From JAHEJE01 sp965216335 (GTDB lineage Bacteria > Pseudomonadota > Alphaproteobacteria > Rhizobiales > Aestuariivirgaceae): 64,000 nt of DNA. The stretch is taken from the NCBI GenBank assembly GCA_965216335.1, contig OZ244154.1, forward strand, positions 1 to 64,000. The letters are read 5' to 3'. Shown piece by piece: positions 48,425-57,280 of this stretch (within the stretch, counting starts at the first letter, position 1; each line of letters begins with the position of its first letter). The translations under genes and the position numbers were made by a program. The notes below the pieces were generated by a model that saw nothing but the letters and a program-made list of their open reading frames with translations, did no database searches and was not told where the DNA came from.

Positions 48425-49378
48425 ATGCGCATCGTCCTGCTTCTTGCCGCTGCCGGCCTGGCCCTGGCGGCGCCCTACATCGCCAGCGAATACCACCTGG
48501 AAATCCTGATCCTGTTCCTCATCAACCTGCTGCTGGCCTCCAGCTATCGTTTGCTGACCACCACCGGCGACTGGTCGCTCGGCCACGTGGTCCTGATGGG
48601 CGTCGGAGCCTACGCAACGGCTCTGGCGGCCAAGCTGCTGGGCTGGCCGTTCTGGCTCGGGTTGCCGCTCGCCGGCGTCGCCTCGGCGGTGATCGCCGCC
48701 GGGCTGGTCTATCCGCTACTGCGCACCAAGGGGTTCGGATTCTTCATCGCGTCTTTCGCCTTCGGCGAATTCGTCCGGCTGATCTGGGTCAAGTTCCACA
48801 CCCCGTTCGGCGGTCCGCGCGGGATGATCAACATCCCGACACCTGAACTGGGCAACATCGATTTCTTCTTCGCCACCCCGTACTACTATCTGACGCTGAT
48901 CATCGTTTCGATCTGCCTCTGGGTGCTGTACCGCATCGACCGGTCCGCCCTCATCGGCGACGTCATGAAGGCGATCTACATGGATGAGGACCTGGCCCGG
49001 TCGATCGGCGTCAAGGTCAATCACTACCGCTCGATGGCGTTCATCACCGGCGGCTTCTTCGCCGGTATCGCCGGGGCTCTGCTGGCCCACCGGCTGGGCG
49101 CGATCGACCCGAAGAACTTCGACATCAACACCATGGTCTATCTGGTCATCTGGGTGGTGGTCGGCGGCACCAAGACGTTCTGGGGACCGTTCCTCGGGGT
49201 GATCGTGATGACGATTATCTTCGAGACCAGCCGACCTCTGCTGGAGTGGCGGCCACTGCTGTTCGGCGGCATCCTGATCTTCTTCCTGATCTTCCTGCCG
49301 GGCGGGCTTGAATCGCTGCTGCCGAAGAGCTGGACCAACCGCAAGAGTGCCGGAAAGGTACCGGAGGTGGTGCAATGA
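48425..49378 (+). CDS. livM: Branched-chain amino acid ABC transporter permease, LivM type
   Basis: A 317-residue membrane permease. LivM signatures are TGDWSLGHVVLMGVGAYATA, GFFIASFAFGEFVRL, the coupling loop MDEDLARSIGVKVNHYRSMA, and VVGGTKTFWGPFLGV. It overlaps the start of livG by four bases (ATGA), showing tight coupling. Confidence 0.94.
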   Translation: MRIVLLLAAAGLALAAPYIASEYHLEILILFLINLLLASSYRLLTTTGDWSLGHVVLMGVGAYATALAAKLLGWPFWLGLPLAGVASAVIAAGLVYPLLRTKGFGFFIASFAFGEFVRLIWVKFHTPFGGPRGMINIPTPELGNIDFFFATPYYYLTLIIVSICLWVLYRIDRSALIGDVMKAIYMDEDLARSIGVKVNHYRSMAFITGGFFAGIAGALLAHRLGAIDPKNFDINTMVYLVIWVVVGGTKTFWGPFLGVIVMTIIFETSRPLLEWRPLLFGGILIFFLIFLPGGLESLLPKSWTNRKSAGKVPEVVQ

Positions 49379-50145
49379 CGGCAATATTGCGCACCGAACA
49401 GGTCAGCAAGCACTTTGGCGGCGTTGCGGCCGTCGACAAGCTCACCATGGAGGTGCCCGAAGGCGAAATCCGTGGACTGATCGGGCCGAACGGCGCCGGC
49501 AAGACGACATCGTTCAACCTGATATCCGGCGCGCTGAAGCCGACCGCCGGCCGGGTCCTGTTTCGCGATCAGGACATCTCCGGACGTGATGCGGCCGAGG
49601 TCGCGGCCCTCGGCGTGGTCCGCACGTTCCAGCGCCCGGCGCTGTTCGGCGATTTCTCGGTGCTGCGCAACGTCATGGTCGCTCGCCACCTGCATGCCCG
49701 GGAAGGCCTTTTGCAGGCCATCATGGGCTCCGGGCGGGCGCTGGAAGTTGAAAACGAACGCATCTCCATGGATATCCTGAAATTCATCGGGCTGGATGAA
49801 TTCGCCGACATGGAGGCGGCCAATCTGCCGTACGGCCATCAGCGCGCCCTGAACGTCGCGGCGGCACTGGCCACCGAACCGGTGCTGCTGATGCTCGATG
49901 AGCCGGTCGCCGGCATGAACCCCGTTGAAACCGAAGCAATGACCAGGCTGATCCGCCGGCTGCGCGATGAACGCGGCATCACGATCATCCTCGTGGAGCA
50001 TGACATGCGCACCGTCATGGGGCTGTGCGAGCAGGTCACGGTGCTCGATTTCGGCAAGAAGCTGGCCGAAGGCACGCCCAAGGAAATCGCCAGTGATCCT
50101 CGCGTCATCGAAGCCTATCTGGGATCGGAGGACACCGTTGCTTAA
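49375..50145 (+). CDS. livG: ABC transporter ATP-binding protein, LivG type
   Basis: 256 residues. Walker A GPNGAGKTTSFNLISG, the family insertion with VVRTFQRPALFGDFSVLRNV, a signature region LPYGHQRALNVAAAL (the usual LSxGQ is replaced by LPYGHQ, as in many LivG proteins), and Walker B LLMLDEPVAGMN. ATP hydrolysis drives transport through LivH/LivM. Confidence 0.95.
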   Translation: MTAILRTEQVSKHFGGVAAVDKLTMEVPEGEIRGLIGPNGAGKTTSFNLISGALKPTAGRVLFRDQDISGRDAAEVAALGVVRTFQRPALFGDFSVLRNVMVARHLHAREGLLQAIMGSGRALEVENERISMDILKFIGLDEFADMEAANLPYGHQRALNVAAALATEPVLLMLDEPVAGMNPVETEAMTRLIRRLRDERGITIILVEHDMRTVMGLCEQVTVLDFGKKLAEGTPKEIASDPRVIEAYLGSEDTVA

Positions 50146-50845
50146 GATTGAAGAGCTCACCGTCCGATACGGCCAGATCACTGCGGTCCGCGAGATTTCG
50201 CTCAACGTCGAGGACGGCGAAATCGTCACGCTGATCGGTACCAACGGGGCCGGCAAGACGACGCTGTTGCGAACCATTTCCGGTCTCGAAAAGCCGGCCG
50301 GCGGCAGTATCACTTTTGATGGCAAGTCCATTGCCGGCCTGGCGCCGGAGCGCATCAACGGGATCGGCATTGCCCACGTACCCGAGGGGCGGCGCCTGTT
50401 TCCGCATATGTCGGTCTATGACAACCTCGAACTCGGCGCTTTCCAGCGCAGCGATGCCGACGGCATTCGCCGCGACATGGAAATGGTGCTGGAGCACTTT
50501 CCCGTGTTGCGCGAGCGCCGCGAGCAGATGGCCGGTTCGCTGAGCGGCGGCCAGCAGCAGATGGTCGCCATGGGCCGCGCGATCATGTCGGCGCCCAAGC
50601 TGGTGCTGATGGATGAACCTTCGCTGGGACTGTCACCGCTGATGTGCCAGGAGATCGCCAAGATCATCCGCGAGATCCACGCCATGGGCCGGACCATCGT
50701 GCTGGTCGAACAGAACGCCCGCCTGGCCCTGTCGCTGGCCCAGCGCGCCTATGTCATGGAAACCGGCCGCATCGTCGTCGAAGGCCCGGCCAAGGACGTG
50801 GCGACCAACCCGGAGGTCCAGGAAAGCTACCTTGGCATCGCCTGA
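50138..50845 (+). CDS. livF: ABC transporter ATP-binding protein, LivF type, TTG start
   Basis: 235 residues. Walker A GTNGAGKTTLLRTISG, VPEGRRLFPHMSVYDNLELG, signature GSLSGGQQQMVAMGRA and Walker B LVLMDEPSLGLSP define LivF. The frame is open further upstream inside livG. The start is most likely the TTG at 50138, which has GGAG seven bases before it and gives LLKIEELTVRYGQI, the normal LivF N-terminus; no ATG is near. It overlaps livG by 8 bases. It is the last gene of the operon. Confidence 0.94.
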   Translation: MLKIEELTVRYGQITAVREISLNVEDGEIVTLIGTNGAGKTTLLRTISGLEKPAGGSITFDGKSIAGLAPERINGIGIAHVPEGRRLFPHMSVYDNLELGAFQRSDADGIRRDMEMVLEHFPVLRERREQMAGSLSGGQQQMVAMGRAIMSAPKLVLMDEPSLGLSPLMCQEIAKIIREIHAMGRTIVLVEQNARLALSLAQRAYVMETGRIVVEGPAKDVATNPEVQESYLGIA

Positions 50846-51147
50846 AGGTCTCGCACTTGCCAAAGACAACCCTCAAGCGAAGGATTGATTTAGGCGGCAA
50901 TGCTCCCTCGCTTCGGGTCTGTCCAAACCATCAACTGAACAGGCAGAAGTTTTCGTCATCCCCCACCACTGTCAATCGCCAGACGTTTTGACCACGTCAG
51001 CCGGCCTCGTACTCGATGTTGTTTCAGGTTTCCACGCTTCCAACGATTGGGATACCGGGTCAAGAATTCGGCCACAGTGTTTCATCGGCAGAAAGTACCT
51101 GGTTTGAAATCAAGATCTTACAAAATTTCAGCGGGACACTTGGAAAG
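50846..51147. other. 302-bp gap between livF and the tRNA
   Basis: No gene, terminator or known repeat is recognised. The composition is AT-richer toward the tRNA end. Confidence 0.4.
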
Positions 51148-51224
51148 TGGTGGGCCCGGCAGGACTCGAACCTGCAACCAGACGGTTATGAGCCGTCGGC
51201 TCTAACCAGTTGAGCTACAGGCCC
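51148..51224 (-). tRNA. tRNA with CAT anticodon (Met elongator or Ile2)
   Basis: On the minus strand GGGCCTG pairs with CGGGCCC (one T-G pair), the anticodon loop is CTCATAA on a GACGG/CCGTC stem, T-arm GGTTCGAGTCC, and CCA is encoded. It is not an initiator form, since the acceptor is fully paired at its first position. Whether C34 is modified to lysidine (Ile) cannot be decided here. Confidence 0.93.
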
Positions 51225-51366
51225 ACCGTACGGCTGCTATAGCGAAATTTCCTTGGGCCGCCAATTGAATTTGCCGTCCGCCGGTGCGGCCGGCTCGGTC
51301 GTTTCACCGGGTTTTAACGTTTCCGCTGTATCGTGCGCTCCGAATGGGAAGTGCGCTGAGGCAGCC

Positions 51367-52836
51367 GTGAACAAGGTTGCAGGTGCATCTTGGAGGCGCG
51401 AGTTGACCGACACATCATCGGCATTGCACCGAAGATACATAGATCCGGAAGTCCTGCAACGGCTGCTGAAGGCGTCCGACTTCATCGTGCTGTTCTGCGG
51501 TGTGCTCGTCCTGTACATGCTGTTCGGCCCGCCGCCCACCGAAGTCGGCTACATTCTCACGGTATTTTTTGCGCTGGCCGGCACGCTTTGCTGCCTGCTG
51601 GCGATGCGCTGGGCAGGGGCCTACGAGATCCGCACATTGAGCCGTACCGGTTCCGGTATCGTGCGCTCGATTGCCGTGGCCATGCTGTGCGGCGGTGTTA
51701 GCTTTTTGGTTTCCGGTTTCCTCGGTCTCCCCGTCGACGTTGAATGGCTGGCCGGTTGGGCGGCCCTGACGCTGCTGCATTTCGGCCTGACCCGATCTCT
51801 GTCCGGACTGTGGATCCGGCCCTTGGCCAGAAACGGCGCCTTTCGTCAGCGCATCGCCATCGTCGGCGGCGGTGCGGCGGCCGAACAGGCGATATCCGCC
51901 CTGGAGTCGTCCATGGCCGGCGAGGTTGAAATCGTCGGCATCTTCGACGACCGCTTCGATGACCGCAGCCCTGAATCGGTGCGTAAGTACAGAAAACTCG
52001 GCAAGATCGGCGAGCTGGCAGAATTCGCCCGCAAGGACCGCGTCGATCTGATCATTGTCGCCATTCCACTGTCTGCCGAAGCCCGGCTGCTGCAGATGCT
52101 CAAGCGGTTGTGGGTACTGCCGGTGGACATTCGCATCTCCGGTCAGGCCTCCCGGCTGAAGCTGTCGGCACAGTCCTACACCTATCTGGGCGACTTGCCG
52201 CTGTTGTCGGTTTTCGACCGGCCACTGTCCGGCTGGGGATCGGTTCTGAAGACGACCATGGATGTCGGCCTGGCGGCGCTGTTCATCGTGCTCCTGTCAC
52301 CTGTCATGTTGGCCACCGCCATTGCCATCAAGTGGACAAGCAAGGGCCCGGTGATCTTTCGTCAGAAGCGCTATGGCTTCAACAATGAGATGGTCGAGGT
52401 GTTCAAGTTCCGCTCGATGTATGTGGAGGGCTGCGATGCCACCGCCTCCAAGCTGGTCACCAAGGACGATCCGCGCGTGACACCGGTGGGCCGGTTTATC
52501 CGCAAGACCTCGATCGACGAGCTGCCGCAGCTGTTCAACGTTGTGACCGGCCAGCTCTCGCTTGTCGGTCCGCGCCCCCATGCCACCCAGGCCAAGGCGG
52601 CCGAGGAGCTCTACGAGCAGGTTGTCGACGGCTACTTCGCCCGCCACAAGGTCAAGCCCGGCATCACCGGCTGGGCGCAGATCAACGGTTGGCGCGGCGA
52701 GACCGACACGCGTGAAAAGATCGAGAACCGGGTCAAATTCGACCTGGAATACATCGACCGCTGGTCGCTGGCATTCGATCTTGAGATCATCCTCAAAACC
52801 CCGTTTGCGCTGCTCAAGAGCGAAAACGCGTATTAG
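51367..52836 (+). CDS. Undecaprenyl-phosphate glucose-type phosphotransferase (exopolysaccharide initiation)
   Basis: About 489 residues. Four N-terminal membrane helices (FIVLFCGVLVLYMLFG onward) precede a nucleotide-binding-like domain with RIAIVGGGAAAEQAI. A further membrane segment and the bacterial sugar transferase domain follow, with FRQKRYGFNNEMVEVFKFRS, DDPRVTPVGRFIRKTSIDEL and PQLFNVVTGQLSLVGPRPHA. The enzyme loads the first hexose-1-phosphate on undecaprenyl phosphate. The GTG at 51367 (GAGG six bases upstream) is the preferred start; the longer frame to 51253 looks non-conserved. No other polysaccharide genes are adjacent. Confidence 0.9.
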   Translation: MNKVAGASWRRELTDTSSALHRRYIDPEVLQRLLKASDFIVLFCGVLVLYMLFGPPPTEVGYILTVFFALAGTLCCLLAMRWAGAYEIRTLSRTGSGIVRSIAVAMLCGGVSFLVSGFLGLPVDVEWLAGWAALTLLHFGLTRSLSGLWIRPLARNGAFRQRIAIVGGGAAAEQAISALESSMAGEVEIVGIFDDRFDDRSPESVRKYRKLGKIGELAEFARKDRVDLIIVAIPLSAEARLLQMLKRLWVLPVDIRISGQASRLKLSAQSYTYLGDLPLLSVFDRPLSGWGSVLKTTMDVGLAALFIVLLSPVMLATAIAIKWTSKGPVIFRQKRYGFNNEMVEVFKFRSMYVEGCDATASKLVTKDDPRVTPVGRFIRKTSIDELPQLFNVVTGQLSLVGPRPHATQAKAAEELYEQVVDGYFARHKVKPGITGWAQINGWRGETDTREKIENRVKFDLEYIDRWSLAFDLEIILKTPFALLKSENAY

Positions 52837-52845
52837 GGTCTAGTT

Positions 52846-53550
52846 TTAACCCTCATGGGCCGGACCGCGCTGCCAGGTGCGGTCGCGCTTCAGGAATTCG
52901 TGCAGGGTCTTGCCCGGTTCGTCGGTGAAGGTGTCGTCGAGCACCGTGAAGTCCTTGATGCGGTCAAGCCGGAAGGCGCGGAAGTCGTTGCGCAACTCGC
53001 ACCATGCCGCCGTGAGCCACACCGGGCCGAAGAATGCCAGGGACAGCGGCCGTATGGTGCGCGCGGAGGTGCTGCCGGCGGCATCGGCATAGGAAAAGTG
53101 CACCTTGCGCTTGTCGCGCACCGCGGTGCGCAGATCGGCAAGCTCGAAGGTGATCGGTTCGATGTAGGTGTGCTCCGGCGCCAACAGCGCGGTGTCGGCC
53201 ATGTAGCGGCGCAGGTGATCGGGCAACACCTGCTGCACCTTGGCGATGATGTCCGATGCTGCCGTCGCCAGCGCCGGATCGGCCCAGCTCTGCACAATAT
53301 GGGCGCCCAGCACCAACGCCTCGATCTCCGATTCCTTGAACATCAGCGGCGGCAGGTCGTAGCCCTCGCGCAGCACATAGCCGACACCCGCTTCGCCGTC
53401 GATCGGCACCCCGGAGGTCATCAGGTCGCGGATGTCGCGATAGACCGTGCGTTCGGACACCTCCAGCTCTTCGGCGAGGTCGGCTGCCCGCGTCAGGCGG
53501 CGGCGGCGCATGATCTGGATGATCTCGAAAAGTCTGTCGGCTCGTCTCAT
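52846..53550 (-). CDS. YafY-type HTH-WYL transcriptional regulator, first of two
   Basis: 234 residues. The helix-turn-helix (about 1-60) reads MRRADRLFEIIQIMRRRRLT, then LAEELEVSERTVYRDIRDLM. The following text GVPIDGEAGVGYVLREGYDL is typical of YafY proteins. The C-terminal WYL domain (about 140-200) senses a ligand or nucleic acid. It is clearly paralogous to the gene at 57876. Two tandem palindromes lie upstream, between it and the divergent DUF1127 gene. It probably represses both itself and that gene. Confidence 0.92.
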   Translation of the reverse strand: MRRADRLFEIIQIMRRRRLTRAADLAEELEVSERTVYRDIRDLMTSGVPIDGEAGVGYVLREGYDLPPLMFKESEIEALVLGAHIVQSWADPALATAASDIIAKVQQVLPDHLRRYMADTALLAPEHTYIEPITFELADLRTAVRDKRKVHFSYADAAGSTSARTIRPLSLAFFGPVWLTAAWCELRNDFRAFRLDRIKDFTVLDDTFTDEPGKTLHEFLKRDRTWQRGPAHEG

Positions 53551-53601
53551 CGGGTGACTTTATCACGGGCGAAAGGGCAGGGTGGCCGGCCCAAACTAAC
53601 A

Positions 53602-53625
53602 CTCCTGACACAGCGTTGTCAGGAG
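53602..53625. promoter_or_regulatory. Candidate WYL-regulator operator, site 1
   Basis: CTCCTGACA-N6-TGTCAGGAG, a perfect inverted repeat. A second copy follows 34 bases later and the core recurs before the paralogous regulator at 57876. Confidence 0.7.
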
Positions 53626-53635
53626 CCTGTCAGAC

Positions 53636-53659
53636 CTCCTGACACAAAGCTGGCAGGAG
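53636..53659. promoter_or_regulatory. Candidate WYL-regulator operator, site 2
   Basis: CTCCTGACA-N6-TGGCAGGAG, one mismatch from perfect symmetry and the same six-base spacer as site 1. Confidence 0.65.
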
Positions 53660-53751
53660 GGGTGCGGCATTGTGCGGGCATGGCGATTTGGACAGCAGAC
53701 ACGAGCCGGATCGCAAAGCTGAGAGCCCAACCGAAGACAGGAGATGACACC

Positions 53752-54117
53752 ATGCATACGACACGCACAGCGAACTCCACGGCAGCGCAGGCCAACGCCC
53801 TGACGGCGGTTCTGAAGACGGTGCTGTCGCCCGTGGCCGCGTATCTGAAGCGCCAGAAAAACCGCCGCGAGGTCGAGGCGATGCTCGATCTCAACCCGCA
53901 CCTGCTGCGCGATATCGGCCTGACGCGCGGCGACGTCGCCGACGCCGCAGGTGCGAATGCCGACCCCGCGGCGGTGTTGAACGCCCGCCGCGCCGAGCGG
54001 CTGGCGCGTGACGCCCGGGCGCTCTCGATCCCCGCCCGGCACGCTTACAAGGCCAGCTGCGGCCGCAGCCTGACGGTTTTGTCGAATACCCTCACCGGCG
54101 GCCATTGGGCCAGTTGA
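53752..54117 (+). CDS. DUF1127 domain protein
   Basis: 121 residues. The core motif is YLKRQKNRREVEAMLDLNPH, continuing LLRDIGLTRGDVADA, which is the DUF1127 signature. Small DUF1127 proteins in alphaproteobacteria affect RNA metabolism and phosphate or carbon responses; this longer form has a C-terminal tail ending GGHWAS of unknown role. ACAGGAGATG provides the ribosome site. It is divergent from the YafY gene with tandem operators between, so it is probably a target of that regulator. Confidence 0.85.
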   Translation: MHTTRTANSTAAQANALTAVLKTVLSPVAAYLKRQKNRREVEAMLDLNPHLLRDIGLTRGDVADAAGANADPAAVLNARRAERLARDARALSIPARHAYKASCGRSLTVLSNTLTGGHWAS

Positions 54118-54247
54118 GCCTTGCCGGCCTTGGCGTTGTCCCGGCAATCGCGAGATCAGCCCGGCAGAGTTCCCTCACTTTGTCAGAATGGCCGAGCCTA
54201 AGCGAGAGCCGGGACCCTTTTTTGCCGGGCCGCATTGCCCGGAAGCC

Positions 54248-54283
54248 CGGTCAAGCGATTCCATATGATCGAAAAGTGCTCTA
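54248..54283. mobile_element. Solo MITE family I end (alpha type)
   Basis: On the minus strand TAGAGCACTTTTCGATCATA, then TGGAATCGCTTGACC, identical in style to the alpha ends of the elements at 16729 and 34984. No partner end is found within several hundred bases, so it is a remnant. It lies directly before the molybdoenzyme gene. Confidence 0.75.
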
Positions 54284-54319
54284 GTGTGGCGCTCCGTTCA
54301 AACGCGGAGCGCCATTGCC

Positions 54320-56410
54320 GTGAACAGGCTGACAGACATCAAGACCGGATACTCCGTCTGCCCGCATGACTGCCCGTCGGCCTGCGCGCTGGAGGTCGAG
54401 GTGCTGGATGCCAGCACCATAGGGCGGCTGCGCGGCGCCAGGGACCAGACCTACACGGCGGGTGTAATATGCGAGAAGGTGGCGCGGTACGCCGAGCGCA
54501 TTCACCACCCGGACCGGTTGATCAGAGCGTTGAAACGCAAAGGCGAAAAGGGCGGAGGCGACTGGCAGGAAATCGCATTCGACGATGCGCTGGATGAGGT
54601 CGCAGAGGCGTTCCTGAAGGCCGAGGCGCGTTATGGAGCGGAAACCGTCTGGCCGTACTACTATGCCGGCACCATGGGGCTGGTGATGCGCGATGGCATC
54701 CACCGCCTGACCCACGCCAAGAAGTACTCGCGCATGTACGACACGTTCTGCGTGACGCTCGCCTGGCCCGGCTACATCGCCGGCACCGGCAGGCTGTACG
54801 GCCCCGACCCGCGCGAAATGGCCAAGTCGGACCTTGTGGTGATCTGGGGCACCAACCCGGTCAACACCCAGATCAACGTGATGACCCACGCCATGAAGGC
54901 CAGGAAGCAACGCGGTGCCAGGATCGCCGTGGTGGATGTCTACCGAACCGGCACGATGAAACAGGCCGACGTCGGGCTCATCCTCAAGCCGGGAACCGAC
55001 GCCGCACTCGCCTGCGCGGTGATGCATGTGCTGTTCCGCGACGGATTGGCCGACCGGGCGTACATGACCAAGTTTGCCGACTGCCCGGACGAATTCGAAG
55101 CGCACCTGAAGACGCGTACGCCCGATTGGGCCGCCGGCATCACCGGCCTGACGGTTGAGGAAATCGAGGCCTTCGCCCAGATGATCGGCAACACGCGGCG
55201 TACCTATATCCGCATGGGCTACGGCTTTACCCGTCAGCGCAACGGAGCGGTGGCGATGCACGCCGTCACCTCGATCGCCACCGTCGCCGGCCTGTGGCCG
55301 CGCGAGGGGGCAGGGGCCTTTCATTCCAACTCCGGAATGTACCGCTGGAACAAGACGATGATCGAGGGGCTTGACGTCAAGGATCCGAACGTCCGCTGGC
55401 TCGACCAGTCGCGCATCGGCGCGGTGTTGACCGGCGACACGGCAGACATCGGCGACGGTCCGCCGGTCACCGCGATGATCCTGCAGAACACCAACCCGGT
55501 GTCCGTCGCACCGGACCAGAACCGGGTGAAGCAAGGTTTCGCGCGCGATGACCTGTTCGTCTGTGTGCACGAACAATTCCTGACCGAGACCGCGCAGATG
55601 GCCGACCTCGTGCTGCCGGCCACCATGTTCCTGGAGCACGACGATCTTTACCAGGGGGGCGGCCATCAATACGCCATGTTCGGTGCCAAACAAATCGAAG
55701 CACCCGGCGCCTGCCGTTCCAACCACCAGGTGATGTGCGGCCTGGCGGAACGGCTCGGTGCCGAACACCCCGGCTTCGATATGAGCGTGCGCGAGCTGAT
55801 CGACTGGACGCTGACCCACTCCGGCAAGCCGGGTCTGGCGGAACTGGAGGAGCGTCACTGGGTCGATTGCCAGCCGGACTTCGACACCTCGCACTACGTG
55901 AACGGCTTCGGCCACAAGGATGGGAGATACCGCTTCAAGCCGGATTGGCATGCCACCAAGTTCCGGCCCGACACCGGCCTGTTCGGTCCCGTCGACGGTA
56001 TGCCGGCGATGCCGGATCATTGGCAGGTGATTGAACAGGCGGATGAGACCTACCCCTTCCGCCTCGCCACCAGCCCGGCCCGCACCTTCCTCAATTCCAG
56101 CTTCAACGAGACCCCGACCAGCATGAAACGCGAAGGCCGACCCACGGTACTGATGCACCCGGACGACATGGCCGATTTCGGCCTGAGCGACGGCCAGAAA
56201 GTCCGAATGGGCTCACCGCGCGGCGAGGTGCGCCTGCACGTCGAAACCTTCGACGGTCTCAAGCGCGGCGTCGTCATCTCAGAAGGCATCTTCCCGAACG
56301 CCGCCTTCGAGGACGGCAGGGGCATCAACACCCTAACCGCCGCCGACCAGCCGGCACCGGTCGGTGGAGGGGTGTTTCACGACACCAAGGTGTGGGTGAA
56401 GGCGGGCTGA
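54320..56410 (+). CDS. Molybdopterin-dependent oxidoreductase (Mo/W-bis-PGD family)
   Basis: About 696 residues, cytosolic (no Tat signal). The N-terminal [4Fe-4S] motif CPHDCPSAC plus VICEKVAR gives the four Cys. MGD-binding segments such as SDLVVIWGTNPVNTQINVMT and MILQNTNPVSVAPDQNRVKQ are present. The C-terminal molybdopterin-binding domain starts near LATSPARTFLNSSFNETP. This branch has no fixed substrate; it is often annotated simply as molybdopterin oxidoreductase. The start is taken as GTG 54320 (VNRLTDIKTGYSVCPHDC); an ATG at 54284 lies at the MITE remnant. No partner subunit genes are adjacent. Confidence 0.88.
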   Translation: MNRLTDIKTGYSVCPHDCPSACALEVEVLDASTIGRLRGARDQTYTAGVICEKVARYAERIHHPDRLIRALKRKGEKGGGDWQEIAFDDALDEVAEAFLKAEARYGAETVWPYYYAGTMGLVMRDGIHRLTHAKKYSRMYDTFCVTLAWPGYIAGTGRLYGPDPREMAKSDLVVIWGTNPVNTQINVMTHAMKARKQRGARIAVVDVYRTGTMKQADVGLILKPGTDAALACAVMHVLFRDGLADRAYMTKFADCPDEFEAHLKTRTPDWAAGITGLTVEEIEAFAQMIGNTRRTYIRMGYGFTRQRNGAVAMHAVTSIATVAGLWPREGAGAFHSNSGMYRWNKTMIEGLDVKDPNVRWLDQSRIGAVLTGDTADIGDGPPVTAMILQNTNPVSVAPDQNRVKQGFARDDLFVCVHEQFLTETAQMADLVLPATMFLEHDDLYQGGGHQYAMFGAKQIEAPGACRSNHQVMCGLAERLGAEHPGFDMSVRELIDWTLTHSGKPGLAELEERHWVDCQPDFDTSHYVNGFGHKDGRYRFKPDWHATKFRPDTGLFGPVDGMPAMPDHWQVIEQADETYPFRLATSPARTFLNSSFNETPTSMKREGRPTVLMHPDDMADFGLSDGQKVRMGSPRGEVRLHVETFDGLKRGVVISEGIFPNAAFEDGRGINTLTAADQPAPVGGGVFHDTKVWVKAG

Positions 56411-56430
56411 ACCGACAAGCCTAAACTCTT

Positions 56431-56697
56431 TTACAGCGGATAGTCCCGGTCCGGGTCGACGCCGGCCTTGGTCAGGAACCTGCGCATCTGCTGGACCTGC
56501 CCGGGGCCCAGTGAGTGGCTCGGGTGCGAGAACTCGGCGAAGTGCTTCTTGATGCGAACGCCGAGGCGGCCGCCATGCCTCTGATCGATCTCAGCACCCA
56601 GTTCCTTCAACACCGCCTCGACAGCCTTGGTTTTGATATTTGCGCTCACCGGGTGAGCGAACAGGGCGTGCAGAGTCTTGCGGTGCTTGTGATTCAT
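56431..56697 (-). CDS. HicA-like small protein, no antitoxin partner seen
   Basis: 88 residues: MNHKHRKTLHALFAHPVSAN, then AVEAVLKELGAEIDQRHGGRLG, and FSHPSHSLGPGQVQQMRRFL near the end. This follows the HicA-like pattern in which a double-stranded-RNA-binding-type fold carries HP.H, the usual catalytic His region. No HicB gene is beside it: downstream lies the end of the molybdoenzyme gene in the opposite direction. An upstream ATG would give MSRESDHMNH. A perfect FNR/FixK-type box lies about 90 bases upstream, so it may be expressed in low oxygen. The HicA link is by motif memory. Confidence 0.65.
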   Translation of the reverse strand: MNHKHRKTLHALFAHPVSANIKTKAVEAVLKELGAEIDQRHGGRLGVRIKKHFAEFSHPSHSLGPGQVQQMRRFLTKAGVDPDRDYPL

Positions 56698-56785
56698 ATG
56701 GTCGCTTTCACGGCTCATAAACATGCTGCTGATCCCCTTGGCCAGGTTATCTTGAGACGTTGTGCCACATTCCTCACAAATTGCT

Positions 56786-56799
56786 TTGATCGAGATCAA
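56786..56799. promoter_or_regulatory. FNR/FixK-type box
   Basis: TTGAT-CGAG-ATCAA, a perfect match to the anaerobic Crp/Fnr-family consensus. It lies upstream of the HicA-like gene (minus strand) and, more distantly, of the small membrane protein at 57071 (plus strand). Confidence 0.75.
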
Positions 56800-57070
56800 T
56801 GGATGGCAGGGTCATCATTCCTTGACTCGGTTTGGAAAGTGCTGAGGGCAAGCCGTTGAAAAGAATCGTTTCCTGTATCTGAGAATCATTGCACGATGTT
56901 TCTGAAGGCAGGCTGGTCAAACATAACAACAAGATTGCGTCTCGAATCGGAGAGATGAACCAGAGATGAACGCCCACTTCAGTCCTCAGTCATCGGCGCC
57001 GTGCCATAAAGGGCCAAGTTCCACGCTTACCCCACTGCTTTGCGCACAAGGGCCGATTGAAGACAGGACC

Positions 57071-57199
57071 ATGTTGGAAATCTCTGACCGCCTCGAAAAC
57101 AGCACCGTTGCCCGCCAGCGCAAGCGCATCATGATGCTGATCGCTCTCAGCCTGGTGTTTGCCACCGCGGTGCCTGTGATGGTGCTCGCCGGGCACTGA
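57071..57199 (+). CDS. Small membrane protein (42 aa)
   Basis: MLEISDRLENSTVARQRKRI, then a single hydrophobic helix (MLIALSLVFATAVPVMVLAG) and one His. CAGGA lies four bases before the ATG. A longer frame begins at ATG 56966, but its first 35 residues look unlike coding sequence. A basic segment before the helix predicts an inside N-terminus. No family recognised; possible partner of a membrane complex. Confidence 0.45.
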   Translation: MLEISDRLENSTVARQRKRIMMLIALSLVFATAVPVMVLAGH

Positions 57200-57280
57200 T
57201 CCTCCCATCTCCGTTATCTTTACCGGATAGGCTCGAATGGGCTTGCGTGCGGCTGTGGCCGGTGCTAACCGGGCGCCCCC

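Noticed and set aside
54281..56158. A 625-codon open frame on the minus strand
   Set aside because: It is a shadow of the molybdopterin oxidoreductase, with no recognisable domain and no ribosome site.
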